Source of the DNA: JASJAR01 sp039198225
Lineage (GTDB): Bacteria; Pseudomonadota; Alphaproteobacteria; Rhodobacterales; Rhodobacteraceae
DNA: 64,000 nucleotides
Reading direction: 5' to 3'
Assembly (NCBI GenBank): GCA_039198225.1
Contig: JBCCTQ010000005.1
Location: forward strand, 62,001-126,000
Positions 32,675 through 41,612 of this stretch are shown here, piece after piece. The position numbers and the translations under genes were made by a program. The notes under the pieces are model-generated. The model made no database searches, had not been told where the DNA came from, and saw nothing but the letters and a program-made list of their open reading frames with translations. Numbering within the stretch: position 1 is the first letter of the stretch; each line of letters begins with the position of its first letter.

Positions 32675-34698
32675 GTGAGCGGCCAGGGTAGATCCACGTA
32701 GGATTGGAGAAGCCCGGGCGGAAAGTCGCGGTTGAGAAGCCCCGCCATGAGGCACATGAACGCGATACCGGCCACGGTGTAGATCGCGGCGTAGCCGAGG
32801 CTCTTCCGCGCCCGGATGTAGATAAAGGCGAAAAGGAAGATCGCCAGGGCGAGGATGAAGCCGAGAAGTGCTGTGAGAAGCAAAAGCCCCGCAAACCAAG
32901 TGAGGATTCCCCAAAGGCTGTAGTGGAGGGTTTCAGCTTCTTCCGCCTCCCGGTCAGCAAAGAGCGCGGACCCTTCGGGTTTGATCATCATTTGGACTAA
33001 GAGGATCACCGCGCCTGCGATTGAGACACCGGCGACGAATTTGGGAAAGACCCGGTCGGCGGAGGCGAAATCGGGGATCATCGCTGCATTGGTGTAGGCC
33101 ACAACGAGATAGGCGAGGACGGCGAGGAGGAAGATCAAGGGCGCGCGTTTGCCGCCCGTTCCCACGTTGCCTTCGGCCTGGATCATCTTGGCTTGGCGGA
33201 GGCCCAGAACCACAGAGATGATCGTGATGATCAAGAGAATGATGACAATCGGGGAGAAGATGTACTCAATCCCGTCCTCGAAACCGCGGCGGAACCGGGA
33301 CTGGGCGATCTGCACCGCCTGGTTGGCGTAGGTCTCAGCCGGGTTCGAGAGCACGAAACCGATCAGGAAGGCCGGGCGCGACCAATCAAACCGACGCATC
33401 ATGATGCCCAAGAAGCCAATGGCGAAGAGTGCGACGAGGTCCATCAGGTTCTGGCCCGATTGGAAGGCGGCGAAACTGATGATCATGAAAAGGAACGGTG
33501 CGAGGAGGCTAAAGGGGATCGTCGTCAGTCGCGCGATGCCGCCCGACGCGCCGATGCAGATGAGCGTGCCGACCACGTTGGCCAGGGCAAGTAGCCACAC
33601 GATGGCGTAGGTGATGTCGAGGTTGTTTTTGAGCATCGAAGGTCCGACTTCGATGTTGCCGGACCCCAATAGCGCGATGGCGCCAATGAAAATCGCCATG
33701 GACCCCGAACCCGGGATCCCGAATAGCAAAGTCGGGACGAGACCGCCGCCTTCCTTGGCGTTGTTCGAGCTTTCCGGCCCGATCACGCCGCGCACTTCGC
33801 CCGAGCCGAAGTTTGATTTGTCCTTGGTTGACTGCACCGTGTGCCCATAGGCGATCCAGTCCACGACCGAGCCCCCGAGCCCTGGGATCACGCCCACGAC
33901 CACACCGATGATCGAACAGCGCATCGAAAGCCATTTATTGGCCCACCAATCGGCCACGCCCGAAGACCAGCCACCGCCCAAGGGCTTCCGGTCGGCGATT
34001 GCCCGGTCCTGGCGGAGTAGGGCGACGATTTCGGGGATGGCGAAGATCCCGAGGCCAACGATCACAAGTTTCAGCCCATCAACGAGATAAGGCAGGTCAT
34101 AGGTCGCCATCCGAAGCTCGCCGGCGCTGTCGCCTTCGCCGATGGTGCCGATCATCATGCCGAGCCCTGCCGCAACGAGGCCTTTGAGGGCCACACGGCC
34201 CGCGAGGATGCCCACCATCGAAAGCCCGAAGATCGTGATCATCAAAAGCTCGGGTGTGCGGAATTCGAGGACGATAGGACGCGCAACGAGAATAAAAATG
34301 GTCAGGAAGGCCGCCCCAAGGAGGCCGCCAAATAGCGACGACGCAAAGGCCGCTGAAAGCGCTCGTGCCGCTTGGCCTTTCTTGGCCATTGGAAATCCGT
34401 CAAGAACCGTTGCTTGGGAGGCCGACGAACCCGGTATCCCCATGAGTACACTTGCGAAAGTATCTGATGTCGGGACGACCGCAACCATGCCGATCATCAG
34501 GGCCAGCCCCAAAACCGGGTCCATGCCAAACATAAACGGCAAAAGAAGCGAGAGGCCCGCAATGCCCCCTAGCCCCGGAAACACACCGATACAGAGCCCC
34601 ATCACAACGCCCAGTACCAGGTAGCCGAGCACAATTGGTTGCAAGATCAAACCCCAAGCCTCGCTGAGTGCGGGAAGGGCCGTGCTGAGAATGTCCAT
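32671..34698 (-). CDS. Tripartite tricarboxylate transporter: TctA fused to TctB
   Basis: A 675-residue membrane protein, much longer than TctA alone (about 500). Residues 1-495 are TctA: GVFPGLGGIAGLSLLLPF, SDTFASVLMGIPGSSASQAT, VIPGLGGSVVDWIAYGHTVQ and GESSNNAKEGG-type loop (PESSNNAKEGGGLVPTLLFG). Residues about 520-670 form a four-helix hydrophobic domain typical of TctB (FPKFVAGVSIAGAVILLVQM; LGFILALAIFLFAFIYI). The two subunits are normally separate genes, so this is a natural fusion. No separate tctB is present. It follows tctC in the same direction, with a hairpin-rich spacer. Confidence 0.88.
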   Translation of the reverse strand: MDILSTALPALSEAWGLILQPIVLGYLVLGVVMGLCIGVFPGLGGIAGLSLLLPFMFGMDPVLGLALMIGMVAVVPTSDTFASVLMGIPGSSASQATVLDGFPMAKKGQAARALSAAFASSLFGGLLGAAFLTIFILVARPIVLEFRTPELLMITIFGLSMVGILAGRVALKGLVAAGLGMMIGTIGEGDSAGELRMATYDLPYLVDGLKLVIVGLGIFAIPEIVALLRQDRAIADRKPLGGGWSSGVADWWANKWLSMRCSIIGVVVGVIPGLGGSVVDWIAYGHTVQSTKDKSNFGSGEVRGVIGPESSNNAKEGGGLVPTLLFGIPGSGSMAIFIGAIALLGSGNIEVGPSMLKNNLDITYAIVWLLALANVVGTLICIGASGGIARLTTIPFSLLAPFLFMIISFAAFQSGQNLMDLVALFAIGFLGIMMRRFDWSRPAFLIGFVLSNPAETYANQAVQIAQSRFRRGFEDGIEYIFSPIVIILLIITIISVVLGLRQAKMIQAEGNVGTGGKRAPLIFLLAVLAYLVVAYTNAAMIPDFASADRVFPKFVAGVSIAGAVILLVQMMIKPEGSALFADREAEEAETLHYSLWGILTWFAGLLLLTALLGFILALAIFLFAFIYIRARKSLGYAAIYTVAGIAFMCLMAGLLNRDFPPGLLQSYVDLPWPLT

Positions 34699-34723
34699 CG
34701 AGATGCGCCTTCGGAACGGTGTT

Positions 34724-34744
34724 GGGCCGGCCGTGCGCCGGCCC
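34724..34744 (-). repeat. Stem-loop in the tctC-tctAB spacer
   Basis: GGGCCGGC and GCCGGCCC pair exactly over eight positions around CGTGC, 25 bases before the TctA-TctB start codon. A second hairpin lies next to the tctC stop, and between them GAGGGG and CCCCTC could also pair. Confidence 0.65.
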
Positions 34745-34792
34745 TTAGGTCACCAAGCGAGGGGCAGGCTGTGGGCCCACCCCTCAGAGAAT

Positions 34793-34807
34793 GAGAGCCG
34801 GGCTCTC
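34793..34807 (-). repeat. Stem-loop directly after the tctC stop
   Basis: GAGAGCC and GGCTCTC flank a single base, giving at least a five-pair stem with a short loop, two bases after the tctC stop codon. With the hairpin at 34724-34744 it fits the stabilising and attenuating structure seen after each binding protein gene in the window. Confidence 0.6.
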
Positions 34808-34809
34808 AC

Positions 34810-35919
34810 TTAGCCGTCTAGCGTGACGCCGTAGCGCTCTTTAAGCCAGTCGACCACGAAGGTCTTGGCCGTTTCAGGCACTTCGGTTGCAGAGGCTTTG
34901 GCACCTTCAGCGGCATCGCCCGTCATCTGCGGATAGACGCCCAAGCGCGTGCCAGAGATCTCAGCGAAATCATCCCGCTCTTGGATGGCTTGGAAGGCCG
35001 CCGTGTAGGTGACGATTGCGTCATTCGAGGCGCCCTGGGGCAGGAAGACCATCTTCTGGGCAGGGAAACCCGCCACGAAGAAGGCTTTCCAGGCTTCCCA
35101 CTTGTCGCCCGAGGTTTCGCAGGACGGGGTCGCTTCGCAGACTTCCTTGAAGGTCGGCATGTCCGGGAAAGTCGGATCGCGTACGATGTTGCCGTCGGCG
35201 TCGAGCGAGCCCCACGCCATCATCGGCACCGCGTCGCCAGCTTCGACCAGCGGCAGGACACCGCCGAGGTAACCCGAAGAGGTCTGGTAGTCGATATTGG
35301 CTTCGCCGCGCTCAAACATTAGCCGGCCATCGCCGCGGCCTTTGATGCCGAAGACGGGCTCGACATTGAGACCGAGCATTTCCCAAGCGAGAAGCGGTAC
35401 GAGGTCTAGCCGCGTTGCACCCTGGCTGCCATAGATAAAGTCCGTGTCCTGGAGCGCGGTGGCGTCCATCCCGTCCATCATGCCCGCGAGATCCGGCGGC
35501 AGGTAGGCCACACCGCCTGTCCCTGAAGCAAGCACAACGTTCCAATCTCCGTATTCGTACCGGACCCGCGGATCGCCCAAAAGATACGGAAATTGCGTCG
35601 AGCCCGAAGACCCAAAAATGAGCGTGCCGTCTTCGTAGGCCTGGTCCTGGAACCAGTTCGCACCCTTGGTCGAACCGGCGCCCGGCATGAACTTCACAAC
35701 CACCGTCGGCTGTCCGGGCAGGGCCTCAGAAAGCAGAGGTGCATAGAAGTTCGCCCATTTGGCAGAGCCACCGGTTTCCGAGAACGGGATGACCCATTCG
35801 ACGGTCTTCCCTTCAAGACTGATCCCGTGGCCGCCGGCCGCAACATCGGTGGCAAAGCTGGCCGCGCAGAGTGCGCAGATACTCGCAGCCACGCTGAACG
35901 TGGTTTTCGTGAAAGTCAT
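34810..35919 (-). CDS. tctC: Tripartite tricarboxylate transporter substrate-binding protein
   Basis: A 369-residue periplasmic protein of the TctC/Bug family. The ATG at 35919 has GGGAGG and gives a signal peptide (MTFTKTTFSVAASICALCAA, cleavage after DVAA). The mature N-terminus ISLEGKTVEWVIPFSETGGS is the family's first substrate loop, followed by GAGSTKGANWFQ (about 85). It carries a Cys pair in KEVCEATPSCETSG, unusual for the family, possibly a disulphide. It is divergent from the tctD/tctE pair. Confidence 0.9.
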   Translation of the reverse strand: MTFTKTTFSVAASICALCAASFATDVAAGGHGISLEGKTVEWVIPFSETGGSAKWANFYAPLLSEALPGQPTVVVKFMPGAGSTKGANWFQDQAYEDGTLIFGSSGSTQFPYLLGDPRVRYEYGDWNVVLASGTGGVAYLPPDLAGMMDGMDATALQDTDFIYGSQGATRLDLVPLLAWEMLGLNVEPVFGIKGRGDGRLMFERGEANIDYQTSSGYLGGVLPLVEAGDAVPMMAWGSLDADGNIVRDPTFPDMPTFKEVCEATPSCETSGDKWEAWKAFFVAGFPAQKMVFLPQGASNDAIVTYTAAFQAIQERDDFAEISGTRLGVYPQMTGDAAEGAKASATEVPETAKTFVVDWLKERYGVTLDG

Positions 35920-36049
35920 ATTTTCCTCCCTTGTGCCCATGGTTTTCACACTGGGCTCGTCATTGCCCGCAGTGATTCCCACGGGTCCACTCCACATTAT
36001 TGCCGAGAATGCTTGCATGAAGCCTTCATAGGCACCAGTAAAATTCGCC

Positions 36050-36715
36050 ATGCGGATCGCACTTGTAGAAGACAATGCGGGGCTTCGAAAAGGCATTGCC
36101 TATTGCCTCGAGGATGACGGCCATGTGGTCGACGTGTTGGAAGATGGCGATACGGCCGATATTTTTCTGGCCCAGGAAGACGGCGATCTGATTATTCTCG
36201 ATATCAACTTGCCCGGGTTGAGCGGGCTCGGTGTGTTGGAAAACCTCCGAAATCGCGGGGATTCGCGCCCCGTCATCCTGTTGACCGCGCGCGCGAGCAC
36301 AGAAGACCGCGTCAAAGGGCTCGATCTCGGGGCGGACGATTATCTCGTCAAACCCTTCGCGATGGAGGAATTGGCGGCCAGGGTGCGGGCATTCGCGCGT
36401 CGGAAGATCTCGCCAATTCGTCAATCCATGAAAATCGGCCCTTTGAACCTTGATCTTGCAGGTCCGAAACTCAGCCATCCTGACGGGCCCATCGACGTGC
36501 CGCGACGTGAATTGCTGTTGTTTGTCGCATTGGCCGAGGCCGAAGGTTCCCCGGTTTCGAAATCGGCTCTCCTTGATCAACTCTACGGTGCCGGAAGCGC
36601 AAACGATGACCGCGTGATCGAGGTCTATGTCTCGCGCCTAAGAAAGCGGCTCGCCCGGTTTGGTGTAAGCATCCGTGTTATCCGAGGCATCGGATACGCG
36701 CTTGGGGTGGAGTGA
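36050..36715 (+). CDS. tctD: Response regulator (OmpR/TctD family)
   Basis: A 221-residue regulator. The receiver domain has the acidic pair EDN (about 7-9), phospho-acceptor Asp in LIILDINLPGLSG (about 50), Thr in ILLTARAS and Lys in LVKPFAM. The C-terminal winged helix spans about 130-220 (VPRRELLLFVALAEAEGSPV; RVIEVYVSRLRKRLARFG). The neighbours match the classic tctDE arrangement opposite tctC. Its stop overlaps the histidine kinase start by four bases (ATGA). Confidence 0.92.
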   Translation: MRIALVEDNAGLRKGIAYCLEDDGHVVDVLEDGDTADIFLAQEDGDLIILDINLPGLSGLGVLENLRNRGDSRPVILLTARASTEDRVKGLDLGADDYLVKPFAMEELAARVRAFARRKISPIRQSMKIGPLNLDLAGPKLSHPDGPIDVPRRELLLFVALAEAEGSPVSKSALLDQLYGAGSANDDRVIEVYVSRLRKRLARFGVSIRVIRGIGYALGVE

Positions 36716-38088
36716 TGCGAAGAGCGCTTTCGCTTCGCGGTCGGCTTACGGTGATCATCCTGTCACCCCTTATCATCATATCCATCGCCGTTGGTCTTTG
36801 GGCGGTATTCGATGCCGAGACCCGTGCCGGCGACCGGTTTGACCGGGCGTTGCTGTCGGTGGCCCTCGCAGTGTCCCGCGACGTGGCCCTTTCCGGCGGT
36901 GACGCATTGTCATCAGAAACCAATGCGCTTTTGGCAGATACGGCCTCGGGTCCAATCTTTTATCATGTTTTCGCGCCAGACGGGGTCTTTGTGACAGGCT
37001 ATGCCACCCCGCCCGTGCCACGAGATATAGAGCCTTCGGCCGGGTCCGGGCCGCAAGTCTTTGAAGGGATCCACCAAAGCCGGCCGGTGCGCGCGGTACG
37101 TTTTACGGATGTGATGCAGGTGGACGGGTTAAGCGGCGAATTCACCGTCACAGTTTGGCAGGAGCGCCGGTTTCTAAACGATGCGACCCGTGACCTGGTC
37201 GAAGGGACCTTGTTGATCATCCTCATCCTTGTGGCAACTGTGGCCTTCGTCGTCTGGTTTGGCGTGCGCTTTGGTTTGCGACCACTCAACGAGCTTGAAT
37301 CGGCACTGGCCCGGCGAAGCAGTGACGATCTCCGGGTTATTCAGCGTCAGGTGCCAATGGAGGTGACCGGCATCGTGCGAACCTTAAACGTTCTCTTCGA
37401 GCAGGTAGCCCAGAACATGGCCGCTCAGGCCGACTTCATTTCAAATGCGGCCCACCCATTGCGCAATCCCATTGCTGGGGTCTTGTCCCTTTCTGAGGCA
37501 GTTGTTTCTGCTAAAACCGAAAAGGAGGTGCGGCGTCGTGCAAGTGACTTGTTAGACGCGGCGCGAGACACATCCGAGCTCAGTCAGAAACTGCTTTTGC
37601 TTGAGCGCGCAAAGGCCGTCAGCCCAGGATCTTCGCGCGCCGAATTTGATTTGTCCGCTGCGGTAGCCGATTGGGTTGCCGAATTTCGCGCCGAATTGCC
37701 TGAAAACGTGACCCTCGAAGTCGGTATTCAACCCGGTATCGCGTTTTTTGGCGACAAGGTGATGCTGAAGGAGGCGCTGCGCAATCTCTATCAAAATGCC
37801 CTCCGCCACAGCGGGCCGGAACTGTCCAACGTACGTATTCTGTGCAATCGCCATAATGAGAAGATAATACTCAGCGTGGAAGATGATGGACGTGGCCTGC
37901 GTGAAGAGGATATTCCGCGTGCCTTTTCCCGTTTTGAGCTGTTGGGGCCGACCTCTGAGAGCGGTCTCGGCGTATCAATCGTCGATACGATTGCAAAGAA
38001 CCATTCTGGGGAATTGCGACTTTTGCCTTTGGAAAAGGGTTTGCGGGCCGAAATTATTTTGCCTTTCAGTCCCGTTCCGGCGGGTTGA
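36712..38088 (+). CDS. tctE: Sensor histidine kinase (TctE-like)
   Basis: A 458-residue membrane kinase with an N-terminal helix (RLTVIILSPLIIISIAVGLW), a periplasmic sensor of about 130 residues, a second helix near 165-185, a HAMP-like linker and the kinase core. The H-box is NAAHPLRNPIAGVLSL: the His is present, but the residue after it is Pro where most kinases have an acidic residue. The N-box ALRNLYQNALRHSGP and G-boxes EDDGRGL and GLGVSIV are normal. With TctD it should sense an external tricarboxylate and activate the tct operon. Confidence 0.9.
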   Translation: MMRRALSLRGRLTVIILSPLIIISIAVGLWAVFDAETRAGDRFDRALLSVALAVSRDVALSGGDALSSETNALLADTASGPIFYHVFAPDGVFVTGYATPPVPRDIEPSAGSGPQVFEGIHQSRPVRAVRFTDVMQVDGLSGEFTVTVWQERRFLNDATRDLVEGTLLIILILVATVAFVVWFGVRFGLRPLNELESALARRSSDDLRVIQRQVPMEVTGIVRTLNVLFEQVAQNMAAQADFISNAAHPLRNPIAGVLSLSEAVVSAKTEKEVRRRASDLLDAARDTSELSQKLLLLERAKAVSPGSSRAEFDLSAAVADWVAEFRAELPENVTLEVGIQPGIAFFGDKVMLKEALRNLYQNALRHSGPELSNVRILCNRHNEKIILSVEDDGRGLREEDIPRAFSRFELLGPTSESGLGVSIVDTIAKNHSGELRLLPLEKGLRAEIILPFSPVPAG

Positions 38089-38102
38089 GTTGGCAGGCGC
38101 GT

Positions 38103-41100
38103 CTAGAACTTCGCGATGAGATTGATGAAGGGCCCTTTGTCATCGAGGGTAATATCCGTCAGGTCGTCCGAGAATTGTCCGAAATTATATCCGGCGCCGA
38201 GTTTGACGTTGTTGCCAAAGTGTCTGTAGGCCGCCCCGAGAATACCGGTTTCCCGGCCCGCTTGATCGCTGTCGAGCAGTCTTGCTTCCGCGAGGATATC
38301 CCATTTGTGAACAAGGTGATAGCGCGCATTTAGCACAGCCAACGTGGCGTTGTTCTCCGTCAGCGGTGTTGTGCTGTCGGGGGCTGTCTCCGCAAAACGC
38401 ACCCCGAATTTTCCACCCAGTGTCCAATGGTCGTTCACTTCGTAGGTCGCGTCTGCGCTTAGGATTTGGCTGATTTGAGGCGCCCGTTCCTCGCTGCCAT
38501 CAACGACTTGCCCGATCATGTCGTCGAGATAACGGTATTGGAACAGAAGGTTCAGGCGGTCGTTGTCGATTGGGCGAAAGGCATAGCCCAGACGTGCGTC
38601 AAAGAGTTCTCCATTCACGAAGGACGTCTCGTCCGATTGCGTATCGACGTATTTGAGCGATGCTTGGAGACGCGCCTGTTCAGAAAATTTATAGCGGCTA
38701 TCGAATGACAAGAGCACCGTATCCGCGTCTCGAGGTGCAGTGTCTAGAATGCCGCTTTCTGTCCGGTACTCAGCGCGAGTTCGAAGGGTTAGTACATCGT
38801 TTTGATGTGTCCAACCGAAAGAGAACGCGTTTCTGTTGAAGTCTCCATTGGTCTCATCGTCAATCCGACCACCTTCATAGGCGAATTCATACGTCGTGTA
38901 TTGGGTCGGCCGGTAGGTTGCTCCGTATGCGGAGGTCAGCGAGTTTCCGGATCCAAAAAGATCGTACGTGTTCTCACCGAATATCTCGACTTGATCGTTG
39001 ATGGGCCGTCGCCCACCAGAAATGAACCGTCCTTCGGAGGCCTGTGAACCACTCACCAAAGGATCCGGGTCGAGTTCATAGCCGAAATAGAGGCTGCTAT
39101 TGTCGGTTGCGCGATACTCAGCGAGTGCGCGAGCCCCAAATCCCAGAGCTCCGTCGGAGACTTCGGCTTCGAGGGTCCAGTTTTCATTGATGTCCGCGCT
39201 GCCACCGACCCCGATCCGGGCATTGTCTTCAAGGCCACTATTTGAAACCGTGTCTTGTCCAAAAGCGTAGACTTCCAAGCCGTCCCGCGGCAGCCAAGTT
39301 ACACGGCTGGCCAGATCGGTGCGGCTTCCGTCCTCGGTTCCCCGGAGCCGATCGACCACCTCAACACCGAACGCCAATTGGACCCGTTCCGAGAGCCGGT
39401 AGTCGATTTCAGCCCCAGTTTCCCGGTCATGTTCGCCAACGGCATTCGCATAATCATCGTGATAGATGCGCCAGCCCAGCCTCTCAGAGGTATTGTGCTC
39501 GAGTGTGAAACCCCAAAGCCGTTCTGCTCCTGTGGCCGCAGTGACCGAGTAATCGGGCGATGAGAACCCTTCCGACCGCCTTTCCGCGTAAAAGCTCAAT
39601 TCGCCGTCGCCTTGATAGCCAAGGTCTTCGAATGTTGCATATAGCTCGGCACGAAGGGCGTTGCCGGTTCCTGCATTGGCAGCCGACGTGTCGATGATCA
39701 ATCCACCGTCGTTGGAAAAGCTTGAACCGAAGCCCGGACCATCGGATCGGGCATAATCCAATTGCAAAAACCCGCCTTCGCCGATGCGATGCCTGATGTC
39801 GGCACCGTAACTCGTTTGGTCGGCAGTCCCGGTTGTTTCTCGGGCGGCGGAGACACCGAAGCGAAGACGGTCCGTGGTCCAATGCTCGGCGCGGAGCCCG
39901 AGATTCATCCCGTTCACATCGCCGGTGGTCGGCGTATATTCGTAGTTCACCACCAGATTAACACTCTCATCGCCGCCAGGGAGCGTCGTAACCAAGCTGT
40001 CAGTCCCGGCCGAAGCGCTGAGGGGGCTCGTGAGAAGGACGGTCCCTTGAATGTAGTTGATTGTGTAGTCACGGCCGGGCTGAAGCACAGTTCGGTCAAC
40101 TACGCGGTCGGTGATTTGATCGCGGATCTCAACGGTAACGGTTTCAGAGCCGATGTTGATGTCCTGGTTTCGAAGAAAATAGACCGAACCGCCGGTGCCG
40201 CGGAAAACGTCACGCCCGGCGAGCGTGTCGGGTTGCGCGGCGTGGAGTTGAAGGCGCGATCCTGGTTCTCCCTCTCCGGTTTGACGCTCGGAGTTCCATT
40301 CGACTTGGGCGCCGTAAAGCGTCCGCTCATTTCTCAGAAATGAATTCCCGGCCAGCCTTCCTTGGAAATCTCCCCAGAGGATAAAGTTGTTGTCCTTCTC
40401 TATGCGCGCATAGAGGTTGCCTGATGTCGGTGTCCGATCTTCCAAAGTACTGTCGTCGCCGAAGATCTGGTAGCCGGTCTCGGGGTCAATCCTTTCGGCC
40501 AAACTGTTGGCGTCTTTCCGGTCAATGTCTCGGAAAAGGTCGGATAGGGGCTGCTCCCGGGTGTCAGCCGAAATGGTTATTCGGACACCGGATGCCGTCA
40601 CGCCGTCGACCGTAAATACAAGCCGTCCGGTCTGGTAATAGCTTTCCACGCCTTCGGGGGCATTATCCCGCCAGCCGACCGTTACATCCGCAATGCCGAT
40701 GTAAAACCACTCTGACGACGGGATATCAACGCGCCGCGTGAACGCACCATTGCCGAATCCCGATACGGTCACATCCACGTCGTGGGTGCCGGGGGGCAAA
40801 ATACGGCGAATGGCAAAATTGCCATCAGGGTCGGTTGTCACCGTCTCTCCCAGGACGCGGACGGTTGACGTGCCCAAAGCGTTATTGCTCGAAACGGTCA
40901 CCGCGCCGCCCCGGATCGGAATGCGGCGGCGGGCCGTATTGTCGGTGCCTTCCTCCACATTGGGGGCCAAGCCGCGGTCATCGCTCCGGTCGAGGCGAAC
41001 CGGATGCGTTTCATCATAGCGTCCGCGGGCATCGTAGACCCGATAGATCGCCGAAAGGTCCTTTGCCGCGCCAAAATCCGGCAGCGTCGCTATCCCGTTG

Positions 41101-41612
41101 GCTGAAATTGGGACTACTGAAACGATGCGGCCGGTCCGATTATTGATGACCCGGATTTCTCCCCGTGTCGTAAAGGCAGGGTAGTTGATCCGGCTTTGGA
41201 CGCGATTGTTGCCGTCACCCAGAAACTCGAAATCCAACCGTGGGTCAGCGTTGAGGCCGTCGAAGGTGACGCGAATATCGGCATCATAGAGTGCCAGATC
41301 GGTCATCCGGATCTGGTCTTCCAATCCGGGGTCGGCATCGATGGGGCGTCCATCGATGGCAAGTACGAAACCCTCGGAATTGGCGATCGGCGCCGTTTCG
41401 GGCTCTGCGTTTCGGCCACTAGGCATTTCGACGACGCTCGTCGCATTGGCGTCGATGCAAGTGTCGGGAAGGACGTCGTAGTCAAAACCGCATTGGATTA
41501 TTTGCGAATACACATAGGAAGGCATTGCGACGGCAATCGCGCTTGTCGAGGCAAATAGGAAGCCGTGGAACGGGCGCCATTGACGATTTATGCGCATTGT
41601 TACCCGTCTCAT
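38103..41612 (-). CDS. Large outer-membrane barrel-type protein with N-terminal Ig-like domains
   Basis: A 1169-residue exported protein. It has a signal peptide (GFLFASTSAIAVAMPSYVYS). The N-terminal 350 residues include a carboxypeptidase-regulatory-like Ig fold (GTSTVRVLGETVTTDPDGNF; RRILPPGTHDVDVTVSGFG). Residues about 450-1169 are rich in alternating strands with aromatic turns, ending INLIAKF, a typical C-terminal strand of an outer-membrane barrel (for example FYAERRSEGF, YLFYFGYELDPD-like turns). No TonB box or plug was recognised. It overlaps the upstream giant gene by four bases (ATGA), so the two are made together. It may be the outer-membrane anchor or exporter for that protein. 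Confidence 0.72.
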   Translation of the reverse strand: MRRVTMRINRQWRPFHGFLFASTSAIAVAMPSYVYSQIIQCGFDYDVLPDTCIDANATSVVEMPSGRNAEPETAPIANSEGFVLAIDGRPIDADPGLEDQIRMTDLALYDADIRVTFDGLNADPRLDFEFLGDGNNRVQSRINYPAFTTRGEIRVINNRTGRIVSVVPISANGIATLPDFGAAKDLSAIYRVYDARGRYDETHPVRLDRSDDRGLAPNVEEGTDNTARRRIPIRGGAVTVSSNNALGTSTVRVLGETVTTDPDGNFAIRRILPPGTHDVDVTVSGFGNGAFTRRVDIPSSEWFYIGIADVTVGWRDNAPEGVESYYQTGRLVFTVDGVTASGVRITISADTREQPLSDLFRDIDRKDANSLAERIDPETGYQIFGDDSTLEDRTPTSGNLYARIEKDNNFILWGDFQGRLAGNSFLRNERTLYGAQVEWNSERQTGEGEPGSRLQLHAAQPDTLAGRDVFRGTGGSVYFLRNQDINIGSETVTVEIRDQITDRVVDRTVLQPGRDYTINYIQGTVLLTSPLSASAGTDSLVTTLPGGDESVNLVVNYEYTPTTGDVNGMNLGLRAEHWTTDRLRFGVSAARETTGTADQTSYGADIRHRIGEGGFLQLDYARSDGPGFGSSFSNDGGLIIDTSAANAGTGNALRAELYATFEDLGYQGDGELSFYAERRSEGFSSPDYSVTAATGAERLWGFTLEHNTSERLGWRIYHDDYANAVGEHDRETGAEIDYRLSERVQLAFGVEVVDRLRGTEDGSRTDLASRVTWLPRDGLEVYAFGQDTVSNSGLEDNARIGVGGSADINENWTLEAEVSDGALGFGARALAEYRATDNSSLYFGYELDPDPLVSGSQASEGRFISGGRRPINDQVEIFGENTYDLFGSGNSLTSAYGATYRPTQYTTYEFAYEGGRIDDETNGDFNRNAFSFGWTHQNDVLTLRTRAEYRTESGILDTAPRDADTVLLSFDSRYKFSEQARLQASLKYVDTQSDETSFVNGELFDARLGYAFRPIDNDRLNLLFQYRYLDDMIGQVVDGSEERAPQISQILSADATYEVNDHWTLGGKFGVRFAETAPDSTTPLTENNATLAVLNARYHLVHKWDILAEARLLDSDQAGRETGILGAAYRHFGNNVKLGAGYNFGQFSDDLTDITLDDKGPFINLIAKF

